From positions 1,139,001 through 1,203,000 of the forward strand of contig NZ_JAGGNA010000001.1 in NCBI RefSeq assembly GCF_017875765.1: a stretch of DNA of 64,000 nucleotides, given 5' to 3'. Source of the DNA: Flavobacterium sp. CG_23.5. GTDB lineage: Bacteria > Bacteroidota > Bacteroidia > Flavobacteriales > Flavobacteriaceae. A model generated the notes under the pieces. It was not told where the DNA came from, did no database searches, and saw nothing but the letters and a program-made list of their open reading frames with translations. Shown here piece by piece: positions 1 through 8,913 of the stretch. A program made the position numbers and the translations under genes. Within the stretch, counting starts at the first letter, position 1, and each line of letters begins with the position of its first letter.

Positions 1-546
1 TACCGCAGCAACTCCTTCTGGAGTTCCTGTGAAAATAATATCGCCAATTTTCAATGTAAAAAACTGAGAAACATAAGAAATCAGTTCGTCAATTTTCCAT
101 AACATAAAGCTGGAATTACTTTTTTGTACCGTTTCATTATTGTTCGTTAATTCAAATGTAAGATTTTCTAACGAATTAAATTTATTTTTCGGTAAAAATT
201 CTCCTATAACTGCCGAACCGTCAAATGCCTTAGATTTTTCCCATGGCAACCCTTTTGCTTTTAATTTATCTTGCAAATCGCGAGCGGTAAAATCGATTCC
301 TACACTAATCTCGTCATAATATTTATGAGCAAACTTAGGTTCTATATATTTTCCAACTTTACTGATTTTTACAATAATTTCGATTTCGTGATGAACATCT
401 TCCGAAAATTCCGGAATTACGAACGGATGCTGCTTCAATAAAACGGCCGAATCCGGTTTCATAAAAACCACAGGTTCCGTTGGTCTTTCGTTCTGTAATT
501 CTTCTATATGGTTGGTATAATTTCTACCGATGCAGATTATTTTCAT
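1..546 (-). CDS. Fumarylacetoacetate hydrolase family protein (C-terminus cut by window edge)
   Basis: Reads leftward from an ATG at 544-546 (MKIICIGRNYTNHIEEL) and stays open for 182 codons to the window edge, so the C-terminus is missing. It shows the FAH fold signatures: an N-terminal short lid followed by metal-binding acidic residues (HHEIEI, in the usual E-x-E arrangement), GIDFTARDLQ, and near the edge the glycine-rich DIIFTGTPEGVA motif typical of the family. Members are divalent-metal enzymes that hydrolyse or decarboxylate acylpyruvate-type 2-oxo acids; the flavobacterial short form (about 200 aa) is cytosolic. The exact substrate cannot be told from sequence. It is followed on the same strand, further left, by nothing visible here, and preceded by the exonuclease gene about 95 bp upstream. 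Confidence 0.9.
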   Translation of the reverse strand, partial: MKIICIGRNYTNHIEELQNERPTEPVVFMKPDSAVLLKQHPFVIPEFSEDVHHEIEIIVKISKVGKYIEPKFAHKYYDEISVGIDFTARDLQDKLKAKGLPWEKSKAFDGSAVIGEFLPKNKFNSLENLTFELTNNNETVQKSNSSFMLWKIDELISYVSQFFTLKIGDIIFTGTPEGVAAV

Positions 547-641
547 TTGTTTTGAGTTGCTAAGTTACTAAGCTATAAGGTTGCTAAGAAAATAAGTAGC
601 GAAAAAAACTTAGAGCCTCAGAAAATTATATACTTAGAACC

Positions 642-1412
642 TTATTTCGTATTCAATTTTCTAAGCTTAATTGCCGTTAAAACTTTCTTGGTATACAAAG
701 GAAAATCGGCATTTTGAATCCAACTAAAATAACCTGGCTCTGTTTCTAAGACCTTATCAACTTTCACTCCTTTGTGTTTTCCAAATGCGAAAATCTCTTC
801 GTTATCTTTATCAAAAGCGATCATCCCTGCAAAATCAGCAATCTTTTTTCTGGTTGAAAATTCCGAAAGCAATTTCATGTCATTTTCCAATTCCGGATAA
901 CGATCTAATTGTGCTTTTAGGATTTCATAAGTTGCCATAGTATCCGCTTCTGCCGAATGTGCATTTTCCAATCCTTTATCACAATAGAATTTTAAAGCTG
1001 CTGACAAGGTGCGTTCTTCCATTTTATGAAAGATAGTTTGAACATCTACCGAAACTTTTCCTTTCATGTCAAAATCTACTCCAGCACGCAATAATTCCTC
1101 CGCCAACAACGGAATATCAAAACGATCCGAGTTAAATCCAGCCAAATCACTGTCTTTAATCATGGCATGAACCTGCGAAGCTAATTCAATAAATGTTGGC
1201 TCATTGGCTACTTTTTCATCTGTAATTCCATGAACCGCGGTTGTTTGTGCAGGAATAGGAATGGTTGGATTCACTAACCATGTTTTGCTTTCTTTGTTTC
1301 CGTTAGGGAAAACTTTGAATATTGAAATTTCCACAATTCTATCTTTTCCGATATCAATTCCTGTAGTTTCCAGGTCGAAAAAACAAATTGGTTTACTAAG
1401 TTTGAGTTCCAT
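642..1412 (-). CDS. DnaQ-like 3'-5' exonuclease (DEDDh)
   Basis: A 256-aa cytosolic protein. Exo I is FFDLETTG with D13 and E15, Exo II is the GFNSDRFD stretch with D99, and Exo III has H152 and D157 in AHSAEADTMA, which gives the complete DEDDh catalytic set for two-metal 3'-5' DNA exonucleases. After the nuclease domain a short module (about residues 200-250, FGKHKG ... PGYFSWI) matches the extra C-terminal domain often found on ExoX/DnaQ-like stand-alone exonucleases. It is not fused to a polymerase, so it is either a stand-alone proofreading subunit or a repair exonuclease. A TACATTTG -7-type box lies on the minus strand at 1433-1440, about 20 bp ahead of the ATG. Confidence 0.92.
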   Translation of the reverse strand: MELKLSKPICFFDLETTGIDIGKDRIVEISIFKVFPNGNKESKTWLVNPTIPIPAQTTAVHGITDEKVANEPTFIELASQVHAMIKDSDLAGFNSDRFDIPLLAEELLRAGVDFDMKGKVSVDVQTIFHKMEERTLSAALKFYCDKGLENAHSAEADTMATYEILKAQLDRYPELENDMKLLSEFSTRKKIADFAGMIAFDKDNEEIFAFGKHKGVKVDKVLETEPGYFSWIQNADFPLYTKKVLTAIKLRKLNTK

Positions 1413-1530
1413 TTTATATTTTTATAATAGTACAAATGTAAATTTTAAACACGAAATTCACGAATTATGACAAATTAATTTCACTCAAAAAAATAAGGTT
1501 TTTTGAGTGATAAAAAAGTTTTAAAAAACA

Positions 1531-1567
1531 AAACCCGACAGATTTTTTTTCAAAATTTGTCGGGTTT
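1531..1567 (-). terminator. Hairpin terminator after the E2 gene
   Basis: Arms AAACCCGACA (1531-1540) and TGTCGGGTTT (1558-1567) form a perfect 10-bp stem. On the minus strand the stem is followed by a T-rich run, so it fits an intrinsic terminator for the E2 gene that ends at 1586. Confidence 0.8.
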
Positions 1568-1585
1568 GTACGTGATTATTTATTT

Positions 1586-2890
1586 TTATAAATCTCTGTT
1601 TACATCAAATGCTTCTAGGTATTCCGCTACTCGTTTGACAAAACTTCCTCCCAGCGCACCATCTACAACTCTATGGTCATAACTGTGCGATAGGAACATT
1701 TTTTGACGAATTCCTATGAAATCACCTTCCGGAGTTTCAATAACCGCTGGCATTTTACGAATCGCTCCAAGAGCTAAAATCCCAACTTGCGGCTGATTCA
1801 AAATTGGAGTACCAAATACACTTCCAAAAGTCCCCACATTAGTAACGGTATAAGTTCCACCTTGCGTATCGTCCGGTTTTAACTTTCCTGCTTTTGCACG
1901 ACCACCTAAATCGTTTACCGCTTTTGCCATACCAACTAAGTTTAATTGATCTGCATTTTTTATTACTGGAACAATTAGATTACCGTTTGGCAATGAAGCT
2001 GCCATACCTAAATTAATATTTTTCTTTTTGATGATAAAATTGCCATCAACAGAAATATTCATTCCCGGATAATCTTTAATTGCTTTCGCAACTGCTTCCA
2101 TGAAAATAGGAGTGTAAGTTAATTTCTCGCCCTCTCTTTTTTCGAAAGCGACTTTATTTTTTTCTCTCCATTTTACAATATTCGTTACATCAACTTCAAT
2201 AAACGATTGTACATGCGCCGAAGTTTGTACGGAAGCGACCATATAACCCGCAATTAGCTTGCGCATTCTGTCCATTTCAATTACTTCATCGCCACCGCTT
2301 ACGGAAACCGGAGCTGCTTTTTGAGCAACTGGAGCTTGAACAGGTTTTGGAGTTTCAACTGTTTTTGCAGGAACAACAACAGGTTGATTACTTCTATTTT
2401 TTACGTGTTCTAATATATCATTTTTAGTAACTCTTCCTTCTTTTCCAGTTCCAGAAATCGCTTCTAATTCTGCAACAGAAACGCCTTCTTCTTTAGCTAT
2501 ATTTTTCACTAATGGAGATAAGAATTTTTCAGAATCTGAAAAATTTGTTGGAGTAGCAACGCTTTCTTTCGCAGCTTCCACCGTCTTTTCAACTTCGGCA
2601 ACAGCCTCTTGAGCAACAGCTTGTTTTAAAACTGGGACCAACTCACCACCTTCGGTTTCAATGATTGCAATAGTTTGACCAACCTGAACTAAATCATCTT
2701 TTCCAAATAATTGCTCAACCAAAATACCGGAAACTTCACTTGGCACTTCACTGTCAACTTTATCAGTTGCTATTTCAAGTACCGCTTCATCAGCTTCAAT
2801 TTTGTCTCCAACTTCTTTTAACCAGTTTGTAATGGTTGCTTCTGCGACGCTTTCTCCCATTTTAGGAAGTTTTAATTCAAATCTTGCCAT
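1586..2890 (-). CDS. 2-oxo acid dehydrogenase E2 (dihydrolipoamide acyltransferase)
   Basis: A 434-aa protein with the classic E2 layout. The lipoyl domain (about 1-78) has the lipoylated lysine K44 in EIATDKVDSE. An Ala/Pro/Val-rich linker follows, then the peripheral subunit-binding domain (about 121-165, LSPLVKNIAKEEGVS), a second linker and the catalytic acyltransferase domain ending in DHRVVDG (H406, D410). It transfers acyl groups from E1-bound intermediates to CoA. The presence of a single lipoyl domain and the catalytic-domain style suggest the branched-chain or generic 2-oxoacid enzyme of flavobacteria, but pyruvate cannot be excluded. E1 and E3 genes are not adjacent. Leucine dehydrogenase and HMG-CoA lyase elsewhere in the window would fit branched-chain amino acid catabolism. 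Confidence 0.93.
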   Translation of the reverse strand: MARFELKLPKMGESVAEATITNWLKEVGDKIEADEAVLEIATDKVDSEVPSEVSGILVEQLFGKDDLVQVGQTIAIIETEGGELVPVLKQAVAQEAVAEVEKTVEAAKESVATPTNFSDSEKFLSPLVKNIAKEEGVSVAELEAISGTGKEGRVTKNDILEHVKNRSNQPVVVPAKTVETPKPVQAPVAQKAAPVSVSGGDEVIEMDRMRKLIAGYMVASVQTSAHVQSFIEVDVTNIVKWREKNKVAFEKREGEKLTYTPIFMEAVAKAIKDYPGMNISVDGNFIIKKKNINLGMAASLPNGNLIVPVIKNADQLNLVGMAKAVNDLGGRAKAGKLKPDDTQGGTYTVTNVGTFGSVFGTPILNQPQVGILALGAIRKMPAVIETPEGDFIGIRQKMFLSHSYDHRVVDGALGGSFVKRVAEYLEAFDVNRDL

Positions 2891-2974
2891 ATTGTTAACC
2901 TAAAAGGTGATTTTTGTTTTCAGTTTGCGAAATTACTAAATATTTTAAATATAAATTACATTTAATGTAATTTT

Positions 2975-4162
2975 TCACTCTATTTTTACAACCGTTCCTC
3001 TTTCTCTGGAATTATCACTTCCTATTAAAAAATTAGCACCTTTAGGAAGAATCTTAAAGGTTAATCCTTTGTTTTTTAATGATTCCATAAAATGGATACT
3101 CTCTTTGAAGGAAACAAAATCGTTGTCCAATAGAATTTCAGTTCCTGTGTTACCTAAATTCCATGACGAAATTACCATTTTTTCTGTTTTCAAATCATGA
3201 AAAGAAACTTTTTTTTGAAAAATTAAAGCCAGTTTAGTTGCTAAATCGGTATTAGAAGAATAAATAACAAAAGATTTTGGCTTGGTTTTTATTTTGGTTC
3301 GACCTTGAAACATTTTAACAAAAGAAAAAAATACAATTCCTGTTTTCATAAATAAAGAAAAGACAAAGGATCCCGTCCCGAGACTTCGGGATCGAGTACT
3401 AAAATGCTTTTTATAAAAAAACTGCATGGCTTCCTGAAACCGTTTTATATAAATCCCGTCCTTAATTGTGCTTTCCCCTTTATAATGTATTACTGAAGTT
3501 TCATGGAAATAATAATTCGATTTTCCTTCTTTCAAAACTCGATACGACAAATCAATATCGTCTGAATACATGAAACAATCCTCATCAAATCCACCTATTT
3601 CTTGATAAAGATTCCGCTTCATAAACATAAAAGCTCCCACCAAAATATCGACTTTTCCAGTTTCATTTTCCGATAAATGCTGTGCATAGTACTTACCAAA
3701 CCATTCAAATTTGGGACTTATTTTATACAAACCCAGAACTTTGGTAAATGCTACAAATGGCGTTGGGACACCTCTTTTGCTTTCGGGCAGAAAATTCCCG
3801 GTTCCGTCGATGAGTTTCACACCTACAATTCCTAAATCTTTTTGCCGTTGGGCGAAAGCCAAAACTTTAGTAAATGTATCTTCAGCAACAACAGTATCCG
3901 GATTTAGAATGCAAATATATTCTCCTTTGGCAACAGCAACGCCAATATTATTGCCTTTTGGGAACCCTAAATTGGACTCGTTTTCAATAAGTTTTATATT
4001 GGGAAAACGCATTTTCATCATTTCGCAACTGCCGTCCTGAGAATTATTATCGACGACAATAATTTCACTGTCAATGTCTGAAAGCGCACTTTGCACACTT
4101 ACAAGACAGAGTTCCAAAAAATAGCGAACGTTGTAGTTGAGAATAATGACGGATAATTGCAA
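2975..4162 (-). CDS. Family 2 glycosyltransferase
   Basis: A 395-aa enzyme with a GT-A fold. It starts MQLSVIILNYN, has the NTP-sugar region IIVVDNNSQDGS, a PDTVV motif in place of DxD around residue 90, and a catalytic acidic motif SDDIDLSYR near residue 200. It resembles rhamnosyl- or dTDP-sugar-type GT2 enzymes that act on cell-surface polysaccharides at the cytosolic membrane face. The C-terminal third is a poorly conserved extension with a hydrophobic segment (FVFSLFMKTGIVFFSF). Just before that segment, about residues 256-265 (TRSRSLGTGS), the DNA is a palindromic repeat of the kind usually found between genes, inserted in frame. The gene stands alone on the minus strand, upstream of the E2 gene. 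Confidence 0.88.
   Translation of the reverse strand: MQLSVIILNYNVRYFLELCLVSVQSALSDIDSEIIVVDNNSQDGSCEMMKMRFPNIKLIENESNLGFPKGNNIGVAVAKGEYICILNPDTVVAEDTFTKVLAFAQRQKDLGIVGVKLIDGTGNFLPESKRGVPTPFVAFTKVLGLYKISPKFEWFGKYYAQHLSENETGKVDILVGAFMFMKRNLYQEIGGFDEDCFMYSDDIDLSYRVLKEGKSNYYFHETSVIHYKGESTIKDGIYIKRFQEAMQFFYKKHFSTRSRSLGTGSFVFSLFMKTGIVFFSFVKMFQGRTKIKTKPKSFVIYSSNTDLATKLALIFQKKVSFHDLKTEKMVISSWNLGNTGTEILLDNDFVSFKESIHFMESLKNKGLTFKILPKGANFLIGSDNSRERGTVVKIE
3369..3393. repeat. Palindromic repeat inside the glycosyltransferase gene
   Basis: GATCCCG (3369-3375) and CGGGATC (3387-3393) are perfect inverted repeats. Nested inside, TCCCGA (3376-3381) pairs with TCGGGA (3386-3391) around GACT. It is GC-rich against an AT-rich gene and keeps the reading frame, so it looks like a short dispersed palindrome that landed in the coding sequence. 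Confidence 0.7.
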
Positions 4163-4358
4163 ATTCTATTTTTTGAGTTATACTTTATATCGAAAAAGCT
4201 TAAATAACAATCAACTATTTTTCGATAAATATTTTAAACTCCAAATCTAACATTATGATTTTTAATAATTCGTTTGATTCAAAATTTTAATTTTAAATCA
4301 AACCAATTTACAAAATGGGATGTGTTTATGAAGATTAATTCCCATTCCAACATTTATC

Positions 4359-4601
4359 TCATTCCAGTTTTTTACTGTTCACTTCAAATGTTGAGTACGT
4401 TCCTATATTCCCTTCTCTAAATAAGCGCAATGGTTCTTGATTTTCAATACTGTTTTCATTTTCAAAAATAGGATTCCCCACCAAATCATATCCCACGACA
4501 TTATTATCGTCTAAAAAGGTTTTAATGCTTTTTAAAATTTTAATATCGTCAATGCTTATAATTCGTTCGATAAGATTCATTTTTAATTTTTCTGGAATCA
4601 T
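4359..4601 (-). CDS. Small uncharacterised protein, antitoxin-like
   Basis: An 80-aa open frame with ordinary codon use and an ATG start. The N-terminal half (MNLIERIISIDDIKILKSIK) resembles the helical start of small Bacteroidota proteins of the type 'x-L-I-xx-I-xxI-x-D', often annotated as addiction-module or unknown. The C-terminal half is acidic and polar. There is no membrane segment or signal peptide. No toxin-like partner lies beside it: upstream is a 277-bp gap before the ABC-F gene on the other strand. The assignment as antitoxin is only a resemblance, but the frame is likely real because it fills the gap and has a protein-like composition. Confidence 0.5.
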   Translation of the reverse strand: MIPEKLKMNLIERIISIDDIKILKSIKTFLDDNNVVGYDLVGNPIFENENSIENQEPLRLFREGNIGTYSTFEVNSKKLE

Positions 4602-4830
4602 GACTGTTTAATTTTATTCTCGAATTTACAAATTATTTAAAAAAAGAGAACCAAATATTTTCATAAAAAAATAATAAAAAATTAATTTGCAACTCAAATT
4701 AATTCGGTTCCTTTTAAAAGCTTTTTTATTGCGAAACTAAAAATCTGAAACAAAATGAATAAATAAATGACTACAAATATTTATAAATGAACCATTTCCA
4801 TCAATACTTTTTACACTCACGGTCACAGGA

Positions 4831-4863
4831 TTGCAACAACTTCATTTAAATAGCTTACTTTTG
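4831..4863 (+). promoter_or_regulatory. Bacteroidota-type promoter of the ABC-F gene
   Basis: TTG at 4831-4833, a 22-nt spacer and TACTTTTG at 4856-4863 match the TTG / TAnnTTTG consensus. The -7 box lies only about 16 bp before the GTG at 4879, so translation must start at that GTG and not at an in-frame ATG further upstream. Confidence 0.65.
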
Positions 4864-4878
4864 CAAAAAATTACACTT

Positions 4879-6741
4879 GTGAATTACTTATCTGTTGAAA
4901 ATATCTCGAAATCTTTTGGGGAAAGAACGCTTTTTGAAAATATTTCTTTTGGGATTAACAAAGACCAAAAAATCGCCTTTATAGCCAAGAATGGCTCGGG
5001 AAAAACCACTATTATGAGTATCATCAACGGTTTAGATGAATCTGATACCGGACAAGTCGTTTTGAGAAAAGGAATTAAAATGGCTTTTTTGTCGCAAAAC
5101 AATAATTTGCAGGAAGAACTGACTATTGAAGAGAGCATTTTCGCATCAGATAATGAGATATTGAAAGTCATTGAAGCCTACGAAAAAGCATTGGAAAATC
5201 CCGAAGATGAAGAAGCCTACCAAAAAGCTTTTGATGGAATGGACCAACATAATGCATGGGATTTTGAGACGCAATACAAGCAAATTTTGTTCAAATTGAA
5301 GTTGGAAGACTTCAAACTGAAAGTGAAGAATCTTTCGGGTGGACAGAAAAAACGTTTGTCGCTGGCTATCATTTTAATCAATCGCCCTGATTTATTAATC
5401 TTGGACGAACCTACGAATCACTTGGATTTGGAGATGATCGAATGGCTGGAAACTTATTTTGCCAAAGAAAATATTACGCTGTTTATGGTGACGCATGACC
5501 GTTTCTTCTTGGAGCGTGTTTGCAATGAAATCATTGAACTGGACAACGGAAAACTATATTCCTATAAAGGAAACTATTCGTATTATTTAGAGAAAAAAGA
5601 GGAACGCATCGCTTCCGAAAACTCTAGTGTGGATAAAGCGCAGAATCTTTTCGTAAAAGAATTGGAATGGATGCGTCGCCAGCCGAAAGCGAGAACGACC
5701 AAATCGAAATCGCGTCAGGACGATTTTTATGACATTAAGGAAAAAGCACAAAGTCGCCGTCGCGAAAACAAGGTGGAGCTTGAAATAAATATGGAGCGCA
5801 TGGGAAGCAAGATAATCGAGCTTCACAAAATTTCCAAAAAATTCGGGGATCATGTGATTTTGGATAATTTCAGTTTCGACTTTCAGCCGGGAGAACGCAT
5901 TGGAATCATTGGGAAAAACGGAACCGGAAAATCGACTTTCTTGAATTTATTGACCGGAGGAATTCCGCTTGACGGAGGAAAAGTCGTGATTGGCGAGACG
6001 ATAAAACTAGGTTATTATACCCAAAGCGGGATCAACCCGAAACCGGGACAACGCGTGATTGATGTGATTAAGGAATACGGAGAATTTATTCCGTTGATGA
6101 AAGGGAGAATGATTTCGGCTTCGCAATTGTTGGAGCGTTTTCTTTTTGACGCCAAAAAACAATACGATTTTGTGGATCGATTGAGCGGTGGAGAATTAAA
6201 GCGTTTGTACTTATGTACGGTTTTGATTCAGAATCCAAACTTTTTGATTCTTGATGAGCCTACCAATGATTTGGATATTGTGACGTTGAACGTTTTGGAA
6301 AGCTTCCTTCTGGATTATCCTGGATGTTTGTTAGTGGTGTCGCATGACCGTTACTTTATGGATAAAATTGTGGATCACTTATTCATTTTTAGAGGAAATG
6401 GTGTAGTTGAAAATTTTCCTGGAAACTATTCTGATTTCAGAGCCTACGAAGACAGTACGGATGTAGCGCAAAAAGAGGAAAACAAAGCCGAGAAGAAAGA
6501 TTGGAAACAAAATAACCCAACAGGAAACCTAACCTTCAACGAGCAAAAAGAATTCCAGAAAACAGAAAAAGAAATCAAGGATTTAGAAGTTCAAAAAATT
6601 GCGATTGAGCAATTATTTTCGGACGGAAAAGTACCTGACAATGAAATTGAGAAAAAAGCAAAAGAACTCGAAAACATCATCAACAAAATAGAAGATAAAG
6701 AAGAACGCTGGTTTGAATTGAGCGCGAAAATTGAGGGGTAA
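4879..6741 (+). CDS. ABC-F family ATPase (Uup-like)
   Basis: From GTG 4879 the protein is 620 aa, the usual length for this family. It has two ATP-binding cassettes and no membrane segments. Cassette 1 has Walker A KNGSGKTT (about 37-44), signature LSGGQKKR and Walker B LLILDEPTNHLD. Cassette 2 has GKNGTGKST, LSGGELKR and LILDEPTNDLD. A charged linker rich in Arg and Lys (RRQPKARTTKSKSR) separates them, and a C-terminal coiled coil (about the last 75 residues) matches the DNA-binding tail of Uup. ABC-F proteins act on the ribosome (E-site factors) or, for Uup, on branched DNA. An in-frame ATG at 4831 would overlap the promoter, so the GTG start is preferred. Confidence 0.92.
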   Translation: MNYLSVENISKSFGERTLFENISFGINKDQKIAFIAKNGSGKTTIMSIINGLDESDTGQVVLRKGIKMAFLSQNNNLQEELTIEESIFASDNEILKVIEAYEKALENPEDEEAYQKAFDGMDQHNAWDFETQYKQILFKLKLEDFKLKVKNLSGGQKKRLSLAIILINRPDLLILDEPTNHLDLEMIEWLETYFAKENITLFMVTHDRFFLERVCNEIIELDNGKLYSYKGNYSYYLEKKEERIASENSSVDKAQNLFVKELEWMRRQPKARTTKSKSRQDDFYDIKEKAQSRRRENKVELEINMERMGSKIIELHKISKKFGDHVILDNFSFDFQPGERIGIIGKNGTGKSTFLNLLTGGIPLDGGKVVIGETIKLGYYTQSGINPKPGQRVIDVIKEYGEFIPLMKGRMISASQLLERFLFDAKKQYDFVDRLSGGELKRLYLCTVLIQNPNFLILDEPTNDLDIVTLNVLESFLLDYPGCLLVVSHDRYFMDKIVDHLFIFRGNGVVENFPGNYSDFRAYEDSTDVAQKEENKAEKKDWKQNNPTGNLTFNEQKEFQKTEKEIKDLEVQKIAIEQLFSDGKVPDNEIEKKAKELENIINKIEDKEERWFELSAKIEG

Positions 6742-6783
6742 AAAGCCCCGTAACCCCCGAAGGGGGAATAAAAAAAATGATAT

Positions 6784-6840
6784 AAACCTCCAACACTTTT
6801 AGCGGTAATGCTATAAAGTGTTGGGGGTTTATTTTTTTTT
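6784..6840. terminator. Long bidirectional hairpin terminator
   Basis: Arms at 6784-6799 and 6815-6830 pair with one G-T mismatch (AAACCTCCAACACTTT with AAAGTGTTGGGGGTTT), and TAGC/GCTA extends the stem inward. It is followed by ATTTTTTTTT on the plus strand and flanked by an A-run on the other side. A second short GC hairpin, CCCCC-GAA-GGGGG (6754-6766), sits between it and the ABC-F stop. Confidence 0.85.
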
Positions 6841-7008
6841 AATAGTAGGAAAATATTCCACAATTAAGTTGTTGATTTCAAGATTTATAAAATAGTTTCG
6901 TTTACATTCGTAGAATAATAACTGATAGCGCTCAGACAAAAATCCAATATTCATAAAACTAGGAAGTTTTAGGCGCAACTAAAAAAAAGAAATAAAAAAG
7001 AATATTAA

Positions 7009-7707
7009 ATGAAAAATAAAACACTCTTAATAATTTTGTGGCTGTCAAGTTTATTATTTATTTCAATTACGATTTGGGCATATTATTCAAATTTTCATCA
7101 AAATGGATTGTCTAATAACCCTGAAAATTGGAGTCAATTTGCAAATTATTTAGGAGGAGTAATTGGTTCATTTATTTCTCTTTTAAATCTTATTATATTG
7201 ACTTATTTGTCGATCAGGCTTGTAAAAAATGATGATGAAAGAAATAAATGGACACTACAAGAATTGGCAAGACCATTAGGAAATATCATTACTATTAAAA
7301 ACGATAATTCCCTTCAAATTATCGTTGAAAATTGTGGATTAGGTCCTATGATTATGACTAAAATGGAAATTTGCGAGAATAATAAAGTTATATCAAATAC
7401 GTTTAGTCAATTAATTTTACCTTGTGAAGATGATGTTGAATTCGATTTTTCTTTTTTTAGTATATCATCAGAAAACGCCATTGTGGCGAAAGACAAAACA
7501 CTAACTCTTTTAAAAATTAAAGGAAAAAAAAGTGAGATAGATTTTAAAAAAATCATTAACAAAACTCGGAAAATATTAGATGGTTTAACCATTAAGATAG
7601 AGTACTCCGATATTTACCATCGAAAAATAGAAACATTAATTTGTCCTATTAATTTTCACAACATTGAAAGTGCAAACAACTACATACCAAAAAGTAACGT
7701 ATTGTAA
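7009..7707 (+). CDS. Uncharacterised membrane-anchored protein
   Basis: A 232-aa protein not recognised as a known family. Two N-terminal membrane helices (about residues 4-25, LLIILWLSSLLFISITIWAY, and about 42-70, with a LGGVIGSFISLLNLIILTYL core) are followed by a soluble, beta-rich domain of about 160 residues. The ATG is preceded by an A-rich stretch, with no strong ribosome binding site. It opens a run of small orphan genes (7.0-9.4 kb) with long AT-rich spacers, which looks like accessory DNA. The layout of two helices and a cytosolic domain recurs among bacterial proteins of unknown function; no catalytic motif is visible. Confidence 0.7.
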   Translation: MKNKTLLIILWLSSLLFISITIWAYYSNFHQNGLSNNPENWSQFANYLGGVIGSFISLLNLIILTYLSIRLVKNDDERNKWTLQELARPLGNIITIKNDNSLQIIVENCGLGPMIMTKMEICENNKVISNTFSQLILPCEDDVEFDFSFFSISSENAIVAKDKTLTLLKIKGKKSEIDFKKIINKTRKILDGLTIKIEYSDIYHRKIETLICPINFHNIESANNYIPKSNVL

Positions 7708-7828
7708 TCCATCAAGGATTTATTATGCGATTGATCTTCTCGCTTACCCACACAAACGATGACAAAACTATTTCCAGTTAAAAAGCAATGAACCAAACCA
7801 ATAAAGTCATAATTTAAACCACAAACCA

Positions 7829-8131
7829 ATGAATCTAAAAAATACTTTATCTAACTATAGCGCAAAGCCAAACTCCATATTTAAGAAAATTTTCGTGACG
7901 TTTTCATTTGCTTACTTACCCTTTTTAATATTGTTTGTAATCTTAGTCAGTTTTGGTCTTATGCCTGTAAACTTTAACAATGAAGACTTTAATGGTATAA
8001 AAGGAGTAGCCGTTTTAGTTTGCTTTGCCCCTATTTTTACTTTTATGTTTAGTGCTTTTGCTTACTTGTGGTTTGTATTTGGAAATTTTGTTTTAAAACT
8101 ATTTGTCACACTTTTACCAGATAAAAAATAA
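7829..8131 (+). CDS. Small uncharacterised membrane protein
   Basis: A 100-aa protein with an ATG start and two hydrophobic spans (about 24-48, FSFAYLPFLILFVILVSFG, and about 65-95, ending in FAYLWFVFGNFVLKLF). The N-terminus is polar. No family is recognised. It stands 121 bp after the previous membrane protein gene and may be co-transcribed with it. After its stop, 200 bp hold no open frame; that gap contains short imperfect palindromes (TCGCTATTGCGAG and nearby) but nothing I can name. Confidence 0.55.
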   Translation: MNLKNTLSNYSAKPNSIFKKIFVTFSFAYLPFLILFVILVSFGLMPVNFNNEDFNGIKGVAVLVCFAPIFTFMFSAFAYLWFVFGNFVLKLFVTLLPDKK

Positions 8132-8331
8132 TAGTAAAAACTTCATTCGCTATTGCGAGTTTCTACTCGTAGCGTTAAACAGCTGTGATTTTTAAGAAAT
8201 ATTCATAATTAATTAACATTCAAACAATTAATAGAATAGTTTATTTTCCATACCTTAGTTTACCTTAAAATTTAGCACTCAAAACTTCCTACCTCGAAGT
8301 AATGAATAATAGAACTTAAAGTATATTCTTA

Positions 8332-8793
8332 ATGGAAAAGCTAATTATTGAACGAAAATTTAATGCTCCAGTTGAAAAAATATGGAACGAATTTACAACA
8401 GCCGAACTGTTGAAAAAATGGTGGTCACCAGATACAATGACTTGTTCCTATATGTCCGTTGAGTTGAGAGTAGGCGGTTTATTCCGATTTTGTTTTAAAG
8501 ATGCCAATGACAAAGAATTTTGGGGAAGAGGAACGTACCAAAAAATTAACGAACCAACTTATTTCTCCTACTTAGATACATTTTCTGACGCTGACGGCAA
8601 TGCTGTACCTCCATCCTACTTTGGAATGGAAGGAGATAAAATAATTGAGTCTCTCGTAGAATTTGAATTTTCAACTGAAGGAGCAACGACTGCTATGAAA
8701 GTCACAATGGACAATTATTATGATAGCGCTATGACTGGGGATATGATTAAAGGCTGGAACAGCATGTTTGATAAACTTGCAAATAACCTATAA
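8332..8793 (+). CDS. SRPBCC / AHSA1-type ligand-binding protein
   Basis: A 153-aa cytosolic protein. It begins MEKLIIERKFNAPVEKIWNEF and continues with TAELLKKWWSP, the hallmark opening of the AHSA1 (activator of Hsp90 ATPase homologue 1-like) branch of the START/Bet v1 fold, and ends with KGWNSMFDKLANNL, the usual C-terminal long helix. The fold makes a deep hydrophobic pocket; bacterial stand-alone members are often named polyketide cyclases or stress proteins, but the ligand is not predictable. The length is normal for the family. It lies in the run of small accessory genes before the toxin-antitoxin pair. Confidence 0.88.
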   Translation: MEKLIIERKFNAPVEKIWNEFTTAELLKKWWSPDTMTCSYMSVELRVGGLFRFCFKDANDKEFWGRGTYQKINEPTYFSYLDTFSDADGNAVPPSYFGMEGDKIIESLVEFEFSTEGATTAMKVTMDNYYDSAMTGDMIKGWNSMFDKLANNL

Positions 8794-8885
8794 TTTTTTA
8801 AAACCTCGCTAAACGACTGTAATAACTTGACAATCGCAATGAGAAGCAAAAACCACAACAAAATCTAATTTTGCTGTTGTTTTTG

Positions 8886-8893
8886 TATCTTTG
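8886..8893 (+). promoter_or_regulatory. -7 promoter box of the toxin-antitoxin operon
   Basis: TATCTTTG matches TAnnTTTG and sits about 20 bp before the antitoxin ATG. The nearest upstream TTTTG (8869-8873) is only 12 nt away, shorter than usual, so only the -7 element is supported. Confidence 0.45.
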
Positions 8894-8913
8894 TAATTAT
8901 AAAAAAAGAAATC

